Position numbers and translations under genes: made by a program. This document shows positions 36,901 through 47,305 of a stretch of DNA of 64,000 nucleotides, one piece after another. A model generated the notes under the pieces. It was not told the DNA's origin and did not search any database. It was given only the letters and a program-made list of their open reading frames with translations. How positions within the stretch are numbered: position 1 is the first letter of the stretch; the number at the start of each line of letters is the position of its first letter. The stretch is from Globodera rostochiensis. Lineage: Eukaryota; Nematoda; Chromadorea; Rhabditida; Heteroderidae. The stretch is taken from assembly GCA_018350325.1 (NCBI GenBank), contig JAEVLN010000028.1:62001-126000 (forward strand), read 5' to 3'.

Positions 36901-39900
36901 TTCCGGATATTTTGGCATCTTAAATCTCTGCCTGGCATATGTGTTCATAAGTCTTGACAAATTCGATGTCATTAAATTTGCAATAAGGTTTTGTTGGGTG
37001 GGACAAGCACGAACCCAATACCGTAAGCATTGTCGTATCGTACCCAAGGATGGCCGGACATAACCGTTTCATACTGTATCGAGATACTGTGCAGCGTATT
37101 GCACCGTTCGCCAAACAGATTGGGTAAAGGTCGTGGGTTCGCCGGGGTTAACATTCTGCCTATCTTTACTATACCGACAATTTAGTAAAGAAGCAAAATG
37201 GGTAACCCCGGGTGGGACTCGAACCCACGCCCTCCACCCAATTCCAACTGAGCTACCGGGCGCCCCATTTGCCTTGGTTTGGGAGCCCTGGTTCTTGGTT
37301 TGGGAGCCCTGGTTAAGAGATTTGCACTCGGACTTGAAAACAATTGAAAATAAATTCAATAAAAAAAAAATTTAATTAATTTTTAAGAAAAATGCTTTTT
37401 TATTGTCATTTTTCCCAAAAACCCCACAAAAAGTCCACAAGGATCTCAAAAAGACCAAAAAATGCGCAAATGTTTCCATCCCAATTTAGTCGGTGCAGCG
37501 GCTTTGACAATGCTTGTTGATAAAGATACAATCATATTAAACGCATATTTTGTGGTTTGTATTGTTTTTTTAAATACCTAATGGCAGGGTGCCAACAAAA
37601 ATTTTTCAAAAAAGGACAGTTTCGCTGGTAAAAAAAGGACACTTCTTTAGAAAATGTTCAAAAAAGCAGTAAATTTTGATTTTTTGCATGAAATGTGAGG
37701 TTTTTAACCATATTTCTTGAAACCGACATTTTTTCTAAACATTTGGGGGTTGGACATTGCTCCCATTGATTTTAGAAAATTTTGCCGATTTACGATTTTC
37801 AAAAATGCAATTTTTTGCGAGTTTTAGTAGGGGGTGGAGGATTGGCGGTGCCGATAGGCGCCGTCGGGAAAATTTTTTGATTTTCGACTCAATTTGGTAA
37901 GAAAATTGGTCCAAAAATACGATCTTAAAAATTGTACAAACAGAATGATAAAAATGAACAAAATACTGTTACATTTTGGACATTTTTTAAGCGAAAATTC
38001 AAAAAAGAATGCGAAAAATGCTTCAAAAAAAAATTTGGCAATCTGTCTAAAAATTATTCAAAATTTAAAAAAAAAATTCTTCAAAAAGCCTCCAGAAATC
38101 TTAAATAAAGGGCAAAAAAGGACGCGTAGCCTAAATAAAGGACAAATCTTTAAAAAAAGGACATTTGGCACCCCTGCCTAATGGGTAGGTATTTTAATTT
38201 CGTTTTATTTTGCTAATGCCAAACAAAAATATTTGTTTTTCTTTTTCATATTTACACATTTTATTTTAGGAAAACAAATCTAAGTTTACAAACTGTGCTA
38301 ATTCCACCAACATTTACGCATCTGAATTTCGAATTGATGTGGTCACTGACAGATACAAGATCTACAAAGATGGCATTTTTCTGTGTAACTTTACGGAAAA
38401 TTTGCCCGTTTGGACCACTAACTTTGTTCGGGCAAGTGCCAACAAAAAAAACAATTCTTTGCATAAAAATGCCAATTTTGATTTTTATTGTACAGGTCGA
38501 TGGAGGCGAAAACGTTATCGACTTGTTGGGAGAGCCACTTATTGTGCGACCGGTAATTTGCTGGCTTTTTGCGAGTTATAATTTCCGAAAATTCGATTCC
38601 TATTTCTGCTCATTGGGATGTAACCGGATGCCAAAATAAAGGCCGGAACCCAGCATGCCGGACCCCAAAAATATCCGGAAACCGAATTCCCGGCATCCGG
38701 TTACATCCCTGGTATAGATCAGGGTCACTTTGATTTTTGATCAGAATATCTTCAGGCATGATCGAATCATGCCTGAACTGAAGGTCTCTGATCTCCTGTT
38801 TGGGATCAGCTAATCTCTGATCACCTGTTTGGGATCAGCTAGCTAATCATGATCAATGTCATTTATACACCCCGATCAGAAGATAAGCCACGACAACATT
38901 CACGCAAATTTCACCAAAAAATTGAATACATTGCTCACCATCGGCGACGAAATCATAATTGACGCGCAGATTAACCAAACCACCAAAAGTTTTGCCATCC
39001 TTTTGTTGCACGAGGCGTTGGAATTTGACGTAAAAAGTCAGTTTTTTGTTCAATGATCAGAAATCGAGATTTGACTGATCACCACTTAAATATCGAGATT
39101 TGGCTGATCACCACTTTATCAAATATCAAGATTTGGCTTATCACCACCTGATCAAGGATCGGGATTTGACTGATCAGCCAGATTTGTTATTTTAAAAATT
39201 TGTTTCATTTAGTTGGAGATGTTGTTCTGAAGTTGGAGTTCAATTTTAATCACCCACAAGCACCCGATGACTATAATGTCCAATGCAAAAGTTTCCTGCA
39301 TAATTTAAGCAAGGTAAAATTTTCAAATTAATGAACAGATTTATTTTTGAATAATGAGGGCGCCACTCTTTTTTGATCTTTTTAAATTATTTTCTGAGCT
39401 CAATTGGATAATGTGGCAAATCTGGCGCCAAAACACTTGTACATTGATCAGTAATCGCGCTTTTTACAGTGGACAAAGTTTAGCGATGCCATTGCGCATC
39501 GTCTTAACAAATATGGACAAAAGTTTACGATTAGCATCAAATGCATGGCCCAACATTTTGCGATTAAAATCGATGACGTGGACTTTCAACTCAATTGTTC
39601 ATACCCGAAACAAAGAATAAACGAAGTCGCCTTCCCGCCGTGGGCCGTCGATCATATTCGAGTAATTTTAATCAAAAAATTAAAAAATCATGCAAAACTG
39701 ATTGCTGATCAGAGATTGGATTGTAGCTGATGGGCACGGCTTTCTGATAAATTTTAAAATAATTTCGATCAGATTGACATCAGATGCATACTGGTTTCTG
39801 ATCAGACTTTATTTAAACGGATTTCTGATCAGATTTTATGTTACCTGATGGACACGGCTTTCTTATCAAATACTTAATATAATTTTGATCGGATTACATC

Positions 39901-41337
39901 AGATGCATACTGGTTTCTGATCAGACTTTATTTAAACTGATTTCTGATCAGATTGTTAACATAATTTCGATCAGATTGAGGGCAACGTGACAGTGCATTC
40001 GTTGTCCGTAACGCATGAACAAAATTCCATCGTGGATCCCTTCAAAAAGCAAATAAACGGAAGTGGCTTTTTGCAAAACGACGACCTGATCAGCGTGAAA
40101 ATACCGATCAAGAAGTGGAATGACAGCTTTTCTGTGACCATTAACCTTTACAACGAGGGACTTGGCTGGAACCCAATAAGTTGGTGAACAAATCAGTGGG
40201 GTCACAAGCAGAGTTTGTCTGATCAACATCCGTGTGCATGTTCTGATCAATGCTCCGGGGCTGCTCAGATTGGGAGCATCTCAGATTTTATCGGAATGGA
40301 CGAATCAGAACATTTTCACAAAATATGGTCATGACCTGATGATCAATGCTGAATGATCAGATTCATATCTATTGCCTATTGTAGTTTTAAATCATTGATC
40401 AATCTAATCATGGGTCTTGATCTGATCCAAAAGGGCAAGAAATGACCGATCAGATAATGGACCAATGTGATCTTGATCAAAATTTTGGGACAATGTTCGC
40501 TAGTTTTGTCCAACTTTGTATATTTTATTTTTAAGTTGGCAAGGCCATATTAAACGTGACATTAAACGCGGCAGACGCGTTCTATTTAAGCAGTTACGAC
40601 GACGACGACGACGTAAGTTTTAAAATTTTAATGAATTTGTTAAGAAAATTGTTTAAATTAAAAATTGACCATCAACAAATTATTTATTTATTTTTTACAA
40701 ATAAATTTGAGGAGCCGCAAAAGCCCACCAAGAGTGAAACAAGGAAATCGCAACAGAAATGCCCAATTACTACGAAGCTGAACACGACGGAGTTGAAGGA
40801 GTTGGACTTTCAAATTCGCGTCATAGACAATGTGTTTCATTCGGATGTGACGGGGTTCAATGTGATGTTCAACAACACGCACTCGTGCAATTACAATTAT
40901 TCGGTCGCGTCATGGGCAGTCCAATATATTACAGTAAGAATTTATGGCGCTAAATGTGCACTACAGTGATTTGCCATACCGTCTCGGCCGGGGGAGGCGT
41001 GCCGGCGACCGTTCTTCGGGGGAATAAGCGCCTAAATGTGGCGGGATTAATGTCGGGGAGGATCCCGGGGTTTGGGGTGCTCGGGGACAAGTGGTGGTCG
41101 GTGGCGGGAATGTTGAGGTCGCCGGGGAATTTTGTCGGGGACCTGGTTCGGGGGGGGGGGGAATGGTCTAGACGCCAAAAATCCTTAAATTTCATAAACT
41201 ATAGAATTTAATTTAATTAATAATATACTAATCAGATTGTGTACGCAAATGTTGAGCTCGGCAAACCAAACATAACGTGCGTGCCGGAAGAGCGCTGCAT
41301 GGGACTGATTAGTCAAACCGAAATTTATGTATCTTAA
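30997..41337 (+). CDS. Secreted multidomain galectin-fold protein (about 903 residues)
   Basis: Twenty exons join in phase: 30997-31082 (signal peptide; end uncertain), 31380-31517, 31566-31677, 32059-32186, 32471-32553, 32596-32774, 32945-33149, 33858-33949, 34508-34693, 36025-36187, 37490-37554, 38270-38431, 38496-38552, 38880-39036, 39213-39313, 39470-39661, 39975-40179, 40536-40612, 40712-40933, 41236-41337. About five galectin-like domains can be traced. The clearest, residues about 553-715, has IGDEIIIDAQI, LKLEFNFNHP, CKSFLHNLSKW, FTISIKCMAQHFAIKIDDVD and VDHIRIEGNV. Another shows FRIDVVTDRYKIYKDGIF. Galectins normally bind beta-galactosides through HxNPR, N and WxxExR; those positions are mostly changed here, so sugar binding is doubtful. 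Numerous NxS/T sites and cysteines fit secretion. Two introns look GC-AG (after 33949 and 38431). Introns are swollen by transposons. Confidence 0.78.
31798..31892. mobile_element. 95-bp hAT-like element, GTCGGGG words
   Basis: The target duplication CCAAAAAC is at 31790-31797 and 31893-31900. Ends TAGGGGTGCTCCCC and GGGGAGCAACCCTA. In the intron after exon 3 of the galectin-like gene. Confidence 0.85.
33421..33535. repeat. Fold-back repeat, AAAAAAGTTATGGCC family
   Basis: Arms TAAAAAAGTTATGGCC and GGCCATAACTTTTTTC around a core TCCAAAAATGGCCATTTTTGG that is itself a palindrome. In the intron after exon 7. Confidence 0.65.
34753..35703. mobile_element. hAT-like element swollen by a 47-bp tandem array
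   Basis: The target duplication TTTTAAAT is at 34745-34752 and 35704-35711. Ends TAGGGTTGGCACC and GGCAATCCTG. Between them about 16 nearly identical units (TCGGGGACGGCACTGTCGGG plus GATAGGAAATCTGGGAATTA and CAAATTG) fill 34810-35625. In the intron after exon 9. ORFs through it are by-products of the array. Confidence 0.88.
36208..36930. mobile_element. hAT-like element swollen by a TCCGGAATTCCG array
   Basis: Flanks GCTGGCAT (36200-36207) and CCTGGCAT (36931-36938) agree at 7 of 8 bases. Left end CAGGGACGTAACCGGAT, right end ATCTCTG. The interior is about 18 units of 35-36 bases around GTCCGGAATTCCGTTTTCAG. It lies in the intron after exon 10 and is open in all three forward frames, which is not evidence of a gene. 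Confidence 0.7.
37200..37262 (-). pseudogene. tRNA-like sequence lacking an anticodon arm
   Basis: The minus strand reads GGTAGCTCAGTTGG (a good A box and D arm) and later GGGTTCGAGTCCC (a good T arm), but the middle is too short for a normal anticodon arm. Likely a tRNA relic or the head of a tRNA-derived SINE. In a galectin-gene intron. Confidence 0.5.
37585..38176. mobile_element. hAT-like element, AAAAAAGGACA type
   Basis: The target duplication CCTAATGG is at 37577-37584 and 38177-38184. Ends CAGGGTGCCAAC and GGCACCCCTG. Includes the GCCGATAGGCGCCG block. An inverted relative without clear ends lies at about 57640-58030. In the intron between exons 11 and 12. Confidence 0.82.
38615..38715. 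repeat. Fold-back repeat with GATGTAACCGGATGCC ends
   Basis: GGGATGTAACCGGATGCC is mirrored by GGCATCCGGTTACATCCC, with CCGGAA words between. Same end type as the 36208 element. No target duplication found. Confidence 0.6.
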
Positions 41338-41402
41338 ATTGAAGTTGATCCCTATTCAAATTTGTCATTTGCCTTAACCATTTTCACATATTTTATTCAA
41401 GA

Positions 41403-41408
41403 AATAAA
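41403..41408 (+). terminator. Polyadenylation signal of the galectin-like gene
   Basis: AATAAA 66 bases after the stop codon. Confidence 0.5.
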
Positions 41409-41462
41409 ATGTTTCTCAACATTTTAACGCAATTATTTTTTGACGTTCAAACCAAAATTCAA

Positions 41463-41515
41463 TCGTGCAGTTAGATTAGCTATTCGGTCGCATCGTGGGC
41501 GCAGTCCAATGTAGG
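41463..41515 (+). pseudogene. Fragment of galectin exon 19
   Basis: TATTCGGTCGCATCGTGGGC and GCAGTCCAAT repeat the exon 40712-40933 sequence around TCGGTCGCGTCATGGGCAGT, just past the gene end. It is a short broken duplicate. Confidence 0.6.
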
Positions 41516-44220
41516 AGAACTACATGTGGACAAATCGGCGAAAATCTGAGGATTTTATTTTTATTTTTTAAAAAAATGCAAAATTTGTAATAAACAGTTT
41601 AAATAGGGCTCGATGGGCAGAGTTTTTTTTTGTGGAGGGGAGAGGCCGCCGGCACGGCTGGTGCTGCCCCAGCTCACGCCAAGACAATGGCCAGTTTGGC
41701 GGCTAACCGTCGCGCTGCCCTCGATCATCAGCTTCTCAAACTTTATAATTATGCCAAATCACAAAATCAACTATCCCCGCCCGGGCTTTTAAATTTTACC
41801 GAGAATCGAGTAAGAAGCCTCCCTAGACAGGCCCGCAATCCTGCACTTTTTGGAGTTATAGTCAATTTATCAAAAATGTGGAAATTTTCACTAAAACTAT
41901 CTAAAATGTAAGAATTATTGGCTAATTTTCGTTAATTTTGAAGCAATTTTTCTTAACGAGCTTAGTAAAAACTAGAGCACGGACCGATCAAGATTCTCAA
42001 TCGTCTTCAAAACCCGAAAATTTTGGTAAAATCATACTGTGCATTTTTGTTATAATAAAAAATCCTAAGATAAAGAAATAAGCAAAGATCGAATAAATTG
42101 AAGGATTCTTAAAGCAAAACAGATTCAAAATTAAAAAAAAAAAATAAGAGTTAAATCTTTTGCTATTTGTCCAACTCTACTTTTGGTGATAAGGGCATTT
42201 TCCTCTATTGAGCTTTTTCGGGGAACTAGAAAGGCATTTGCATTAATATTACCTTAGATAATGAGTTATTGTTAACGGATGCCAGCGACGGACTTCCGTG
42301 ATTTGTTTTTTAAGGACCATTCCTTTTGTTTTAAATCCTTTTATTTAACAATATCGTATAAAATACGAAATCCATTTTATTTAACAATATTGTATAAAAC
42401 AAGTATTCGTCGTTATCCCGTTGTTCTTACCTAAATTTGAATCTATTTAAGACTTTTTAAACGAATGGTCTCAAAAAACGAATCTAGTTTTTATCGTATT
42501 AGCGACAACTTATGAGCTGTGAGAAAATTTGGGGGTCGGGTCTGTAGATTTCTTCTCCAAAGCACTCTCGATAAGCTTACGCGACGAATTATTTATTTAG
42601 CAAAGCTTAAATTAAAGGGACGGCGACCGAAATTCCACACGTAAAAAGAATATGAGACAAAACAAGGGAAAATGGTAGGTCAAAAAAGACGCCAACAAAA
42701 CGCCAAACATTTAAATTAAAAGGTCCAATTGTCCCAAAAATCCAACCTTAACATCACAGAGCACATTCTGGGCCAACGGCGTAAACTGGGTTTTTTTCCA
42801 CCCTTCCAACGACTGAACAATCTGAAACAGGTAAAAATAGTGTTTGTAAAAACAAGGTTCAAATTCACCTCCTTCCAATTCTTCAGATTATCGTCCTTCT
42901 GAATATGTTCCTTTCTTGAGATCAGGGTGGACACTAGCCGGATTGTATGAACCCGCCGGATTTTTGGATGCTTTCCATTTTTATTTTTTATTGCTCATTT
43001 TTGCTTTTGGCTTTCTGAAGGGATGATTATACTGTTTCCCTCATACTCTACTCTTGCTCATATTTCATACTGTAATCTTCCTCATATTTCATACTGTAAT
43101 CTTCCTCATATTTCACAAACGAAAAAACCTTTCACATTATTTTCTGTTTTGTAAAATGTTCTTTGGGCACAAGAAATGATTTTTTGCTTTTGGCTTTCGG
43201 AAGGGATGAAATAAGGACGAATGCTTGAAATAAGTACAAATCTTATAAATAAGGACAGTTGGCACCTTTGATATGCCGGAGGGGAATCGGTGGAATTCGT
43301 TTAATTGCAGAGCTTTTTAATTGGACAAAAATTTTAGCGACAATACAATTTAATTTGTACAGGTGCGCGGAAAACGTTTCCGGAATTATTAAAAATAATT
43401 TAATTCAAAAAAATCAAGTTTTACCAATCCGAGGACTTCTCTTTTGGTGATTGTTACCCCGGCCTCCTTATTGGAACACAGGGTCATCGACTTTAAGGCG
43501 GGACCTATTGCCGGCATTAAAGGACCTCATGAAACTCGAAAAGTCATGTACGATCGAAATGAGGTGGTGAAGTAGTTCATTGGCTAAATCCACCAAAGTC
43601 AAATTCAGTCCAAGTCGAAATAAGTCAGTGTCGAAATCAGGCCCTCTCAAAATCAGTCCCTGTCGAAATCAGTCACTTTCAGTCCCTGTCAAAATCCATC
43701 GCTGTCGAATTCAGTCCTTGTACAAATCAGTCACTTTCTGTCCCTGTCCAAATCCATCGAATTCAGTCCCTAGGCAAATGCGGCTCACCGAATTCAGTAT
43801 TTTGTATTTCGGTAAAATACCGGTACCAAAAAATACCCAAATCTTAAAATATACCGCGGTATGCTACTACAGATGGACAGAGTTTCTTACGTTTTATCTC
43901 CAATACATTTTCGCCTGGGAAAGGGATGGGGCAATTGTCTTTTTTCGGGCAAATTATTAAATATATAATACTAATATAATATATTGATCAACCAACTGTG
44001 GCAAATATAAATGCTGCTATTGCTATATCGCTTATATTACCTGTTTGGCAATATAATTGTGCCATGCCACAGTCTCAATCTCTCTAAATGCTATAATAAA
44101 AATTCATAAAGCTTTTAAATAATTACACTGAAATTTCAAACTATTATTTCGGCGATTCTTTCTTTCTTGGCAAAGTGAGTGGCTAATTTAGGTGCTAGGG
44201 CGTTTCGTAAATCCGCCACA
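41516..44220. other. Gene-poor stretch
   Basis: It contains an Ala-rich ORF at 41630-41911 of unknown meaning, a left half of a TAGAGCACGGACCGATC element near 41973, and a tandem AGTCCCTGTCGAAATC repeat near 43600-43760. An exon-like piece lies near 42701-42935 and is listed separately. Confidence 0.5.
42701..42935 (+). CDS. Exon-like fragment, hypothetical
   Basis: After ATTAAAAG the frame reads VQLSQKSNLNITEHILGQRR and on to NNLKQ at a CAG/GTAAAA donor. After TTCTTCAG it continues IIVLLNMFLS to a stop near 42920. An alternative frame from ATG 42653 is also open. No start, no family and no flanking exons are evident, so it may be a relic. Confidence 0.2.
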
Positions 44221-44222
44221 TA

Positions 44223-45043
44223 CCGTATATACTGTTTTAATCCTACCCCCTGTAATAATCCCGCCACCTCTAATAATCCCGCCCCCTAGGAGAGGGTTGA
44301 GAAATATTCCACCCCCTGTTTAATAATCCCGCCCCTATTAAATTTAAATCCAAATTCATTCTTTTGCCACTGGGTAAAATTTGACGAGATGTAATGGGGA
44401 AAATGGATAAACTATGCGTGTAGTGTTTACTGTGACATGGTTTTCTTAAATTGGTTTTCAAGACAGGGAGTCGTTCAACTGAGCGCTCACAACTGGGCGC
44501 CCATTATAAGGGGTCATTTGGGCGCCCGTTGAAAACTTTTAAAATTTTTCAAAATTTTGATGTACCGTATATACTGTTAATTACCCACCCTGTAATAATT
44601 ACCCACTCTAGGAAGGGATTGAAAAATAATTACCCACCCTGTAATAATTACCCACCAAAAAAGTCAATCTTTAGGGGTGCATTTTTAGAGTTTAATGCAT
44701 TTTTCTTAAAGAATTTTTTCAGAAGAAAATTTTCTCCAAAATCAATTTTAGGCGAATTTTTGTTTTTTTATGGCAATTTGTTAAGAAAATTGGTCCAAAA
44801 AATAAAAATTTTGCAAAACAAAAAGGTCCCCCCTATGGTTTTTTTCTCAAAAAAATTTTCGTTAGCTTAAGTATGGAAATTGTGTGGAAAAAGTGACGAA
44901 TTTTCGTGATAGATGAACACATCGCCAAACAATTTGAAAAATAATCCCACTCCCTGTAATAATCTCACCCCCTCTAATAATCCCGCCCTCTCTGAGTAGG
45001 TTGAAAAATAATCCCACCGCTGGGATTAAAACAGTATATACGG
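44223..45043. mobile_element. MITE with CCGTATATACTG ends (Tc1/mariner-like)
   Basis: CCGTATATACTGTTTTAATCC at the left mirrors GGATTAAAACAGTATATACGG at the right. Both are bordered by TA. Inside are many AATAATCCCGCCCCCT words and a second set of the same end near 44573, suggesting nesting. The TA border suggests Tc1/mariner; no transposase. Confidence 0.65.
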
Positions 45044-45256
45044 TATATTTTATAAAGTAATTTCATGCTTCGCACAAGACTGGACTTGAGCTTCGAGCGA
45101 GATTTCGAGTCGAGATTCTCGAATAAATCTCGGTCTCGAAAAATCTCGTGAAGCTCATTTTTAGTTGAGCGAGATCTCGAGGTCGAGATTTTTTGAAAAT
45201 CACGTCGAGATTTTTCAAGATCCTTGAGACGAGATCTCGTTTCGACCGGTCTCTAC

Positions 45257-46470
45257 CAGTGTTTTCCTGTTCCAACAATTTTGAACCTGTTCCTGTTCCT
45301 GTTCTGTTCTAAAATCTTAGAACAGCCTGTCTGTTCTGTTCCTGTTCTGTTCCGACCTCGAGAACAGAACAGGAACAGGAACAGAACAGGAACAGAACAG
45401 AGTAAACTGTTCTTAGACTGTTCCAAATTAAAAATTTTCCGAGTGAAATTCAGTCTGAAATTTTAATTGATGATGCATTGGACAAAGTGTTCAATCACTT
45501 CCTAGTGATGCTCGAGACCTAACCTTACCAAGACTTTACCCCGAGACTCGAGATTGACCCTCAAAAACACGAGACTTTTACGAAAATATTTTAATTTAGG
45601 TTCAAAATAGGGTTGTTCCCGACCCCTTGGGCGGGAAAAGGAGGTTGGGGTTGGTCATGTCGAAGGTCGGGGGCGACCCAATTTTGAGAATGGGGAGCAA
45701 CTCAAATTCAAAATTTTTGAGAATTCTGCTTTACATCAGGGGGGGGGGGTCGGCGGTGCCGATAGGCGCCGCCGAGAAAATTTTGAATTTTTGACTTAAT
45801 TTGTTAAGGGATTTGCAACCATTTTTTGAAGATTTTGATGGAATTGTTAAAAAAATTGGTCTTGATTTTTAAAAACAAAACAAAAGGGTCCCCCTATGAT
45901 TTTTTTCTCAAGTTTAATGAAACAAATAAAAAATTTATATGTCTTCAAAAATATTAAATCTAAAATATTTTTAATTACCATCAAAGTTCATAAAAAGAGA
46001 GAAAAAAAAATCATTTACTAAGTAGGGGGTTCGAACCCACAGCCCCAGGCATCACATATCACTCACCATTACACCACACCAGGGAGTAAAATAAAAAGAA
46101 TAAAAAGATTTTCACTAGGGAAAGTTGAACCTTAGCCAAAATTGAATCACGTCACTCAGTTTTACCACTACGCCACATGAGATCATACTGAATAGTTGGA
46201 AAATTTCAAATATATTACTCAATAAAAGTTCAATTCTTCAATTTTTTACCCTGTTCTAGCTTGGCCTGTTCTGTTCCTGTTCTGTTCCTGTTCTGTTCCT
46301 GTTCTGTTCCTGTTCTGTTCCTGTTCCAAGGATTTTGAATCTGTTCCTGTTCCTGTGCTGTTCTAAATTCTAGAATAGAACAGGAACAGGAACAGGAACA
46401 GGAACAGAACAGGAACAGAACAGGAACAGAACAGGAACAGAACAGGCCAAGCTGGAACAGGAAAACACTG
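45257..46470. mobile_element. hAT-like element with GTTCCTGTTCTG words, copy 1
   Basis: The target duplication GTCTCTAC is at 45249-45256 and 46471-46478. Ends CAGTGTTTTCCTGTTCC and GGAACAGGAAAACACTG. GTTCCTGTTCTG words and complements fill both subterminal zones. The middle carries two minus-strand tRNA-like relics. Copy 2 is at 56645-57582. Confidence 0.9.
46026..46180 (-). pseudogene. Two tRNA-like relics inside the GTTCC element
   Basis: On the minus strand, one has GTGGTGTAATGG and GGGTTCGAACCC (about 46026-46083), the other GTGGCGTAGTGG and GGTTCAACTTTC (about 46112-46180). The A/B-box order is right but the cloverleaf pairing is weak. The same pair recurs at about 57205-57360 in copy 2. 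Confidence 0.45.
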
Positions 46471-46485
46471 GTCTCTACTTCGCAC

Positions 46486-47305
46486 TATTAAAAAAATTTG
46501 TTAAATCAGCAAAGCCTTATACCAATGGAAAGCTCTAAATAAGTTGAGAAAGCATTGCAGCAAGTCGAAGTGGTTTAATAAGTTTCAAAAAAGTTATAAT
46601 GTAAAACTAACTGCCAAATGTTGAACTTTTTCATGGTTTTCTGATCATAACTTTTTTAAACTTTGATTTACTGCTTAGTTTTCTTTTACAAACAGCTTCT
46701 ACTCATTTGGGCGTTTTCCAATGGTATAAGGTTTAACTGATTTAATACGGTGTGAATAAAGTTATGATGTCTAAAGCTACTTCATAGTATGTGGCGGAAT
46801 TTACGATATGACTCAGCACGGCTAATTTACATATATTGATTGATCAATTAAAAAAAGCGGCGCCGTACCCTTTGATCTTGCTCTCCCCCATTAGCTGCTG
46901 CCATAATAGTTTTACAAGGTCATGTATAACCTTGCCAATATAAATCAAAAGATAACAAACTTGCCGAATTCCCCCCTATGCTTCACCTTAATTAGGCTGC
47001 TTTGCCACAACTCATTATGCGATGCCATAGCTCAAACTCCCGAAATGATTTGAAAAAATCCAATCATAAAAAGCAAATTATGGAATGCCAAAAGTCGAGG
47101 CAATTATTGATTGCCCATCGATCCAATATAAATCTATTAGTATATAGACACTATTGCTTCACCTTTTTCCAATTTTATATATTTGCCAAAATTTTTTTGT
47201 TGATAGATCGGGTAAATCGTATTGTTTTGTGATTGGCGGGATTAACTTTTGATGGGGAGAATCCATGATTTTAATGTTATATTAAGCTTAAACAATCTTG
47301 CTAAA
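46486..47305. other. Intergenic stretch upstream of the membrane-protein gene
   Basis: It holds a fold-back of the AAAAAAGTTATGGCC family (about 46510-46735) and AT-rich DNA; no gene seen. Single ATGCCA hexamers occur at about 47023 and 47086. Confidence 0.45.

Larger units (their letters stand above)
45076..46477. mobile_element. TCGAGA-word element, split by a later insertion
   Basis: The target duplication CTTCGCAC is at 45068-45075 and 46478-46485. The right end CCGGTCTCTA matches the 23589 element. It is interrupted by the complete 45257-46470 element near its right end, so removing the insert restores GACCGGTCTCTACTTCGCAC. Confidence 0.75.

Noticed and set aside
36070..37063. ORFs of 208-295 codons with FRFQDIFGS and similar repeats in all three forward frames
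   Set aside because: They come from a 35-36 bp tandem array without stops inside an intron and inside an apparent transposon. Only the first 118 bases (to 36187) are a true exon.
41630..41911. Ala-rich ORF as a gene
   Set aside because: No splice context, family match or start context; too weak to list as a gene.
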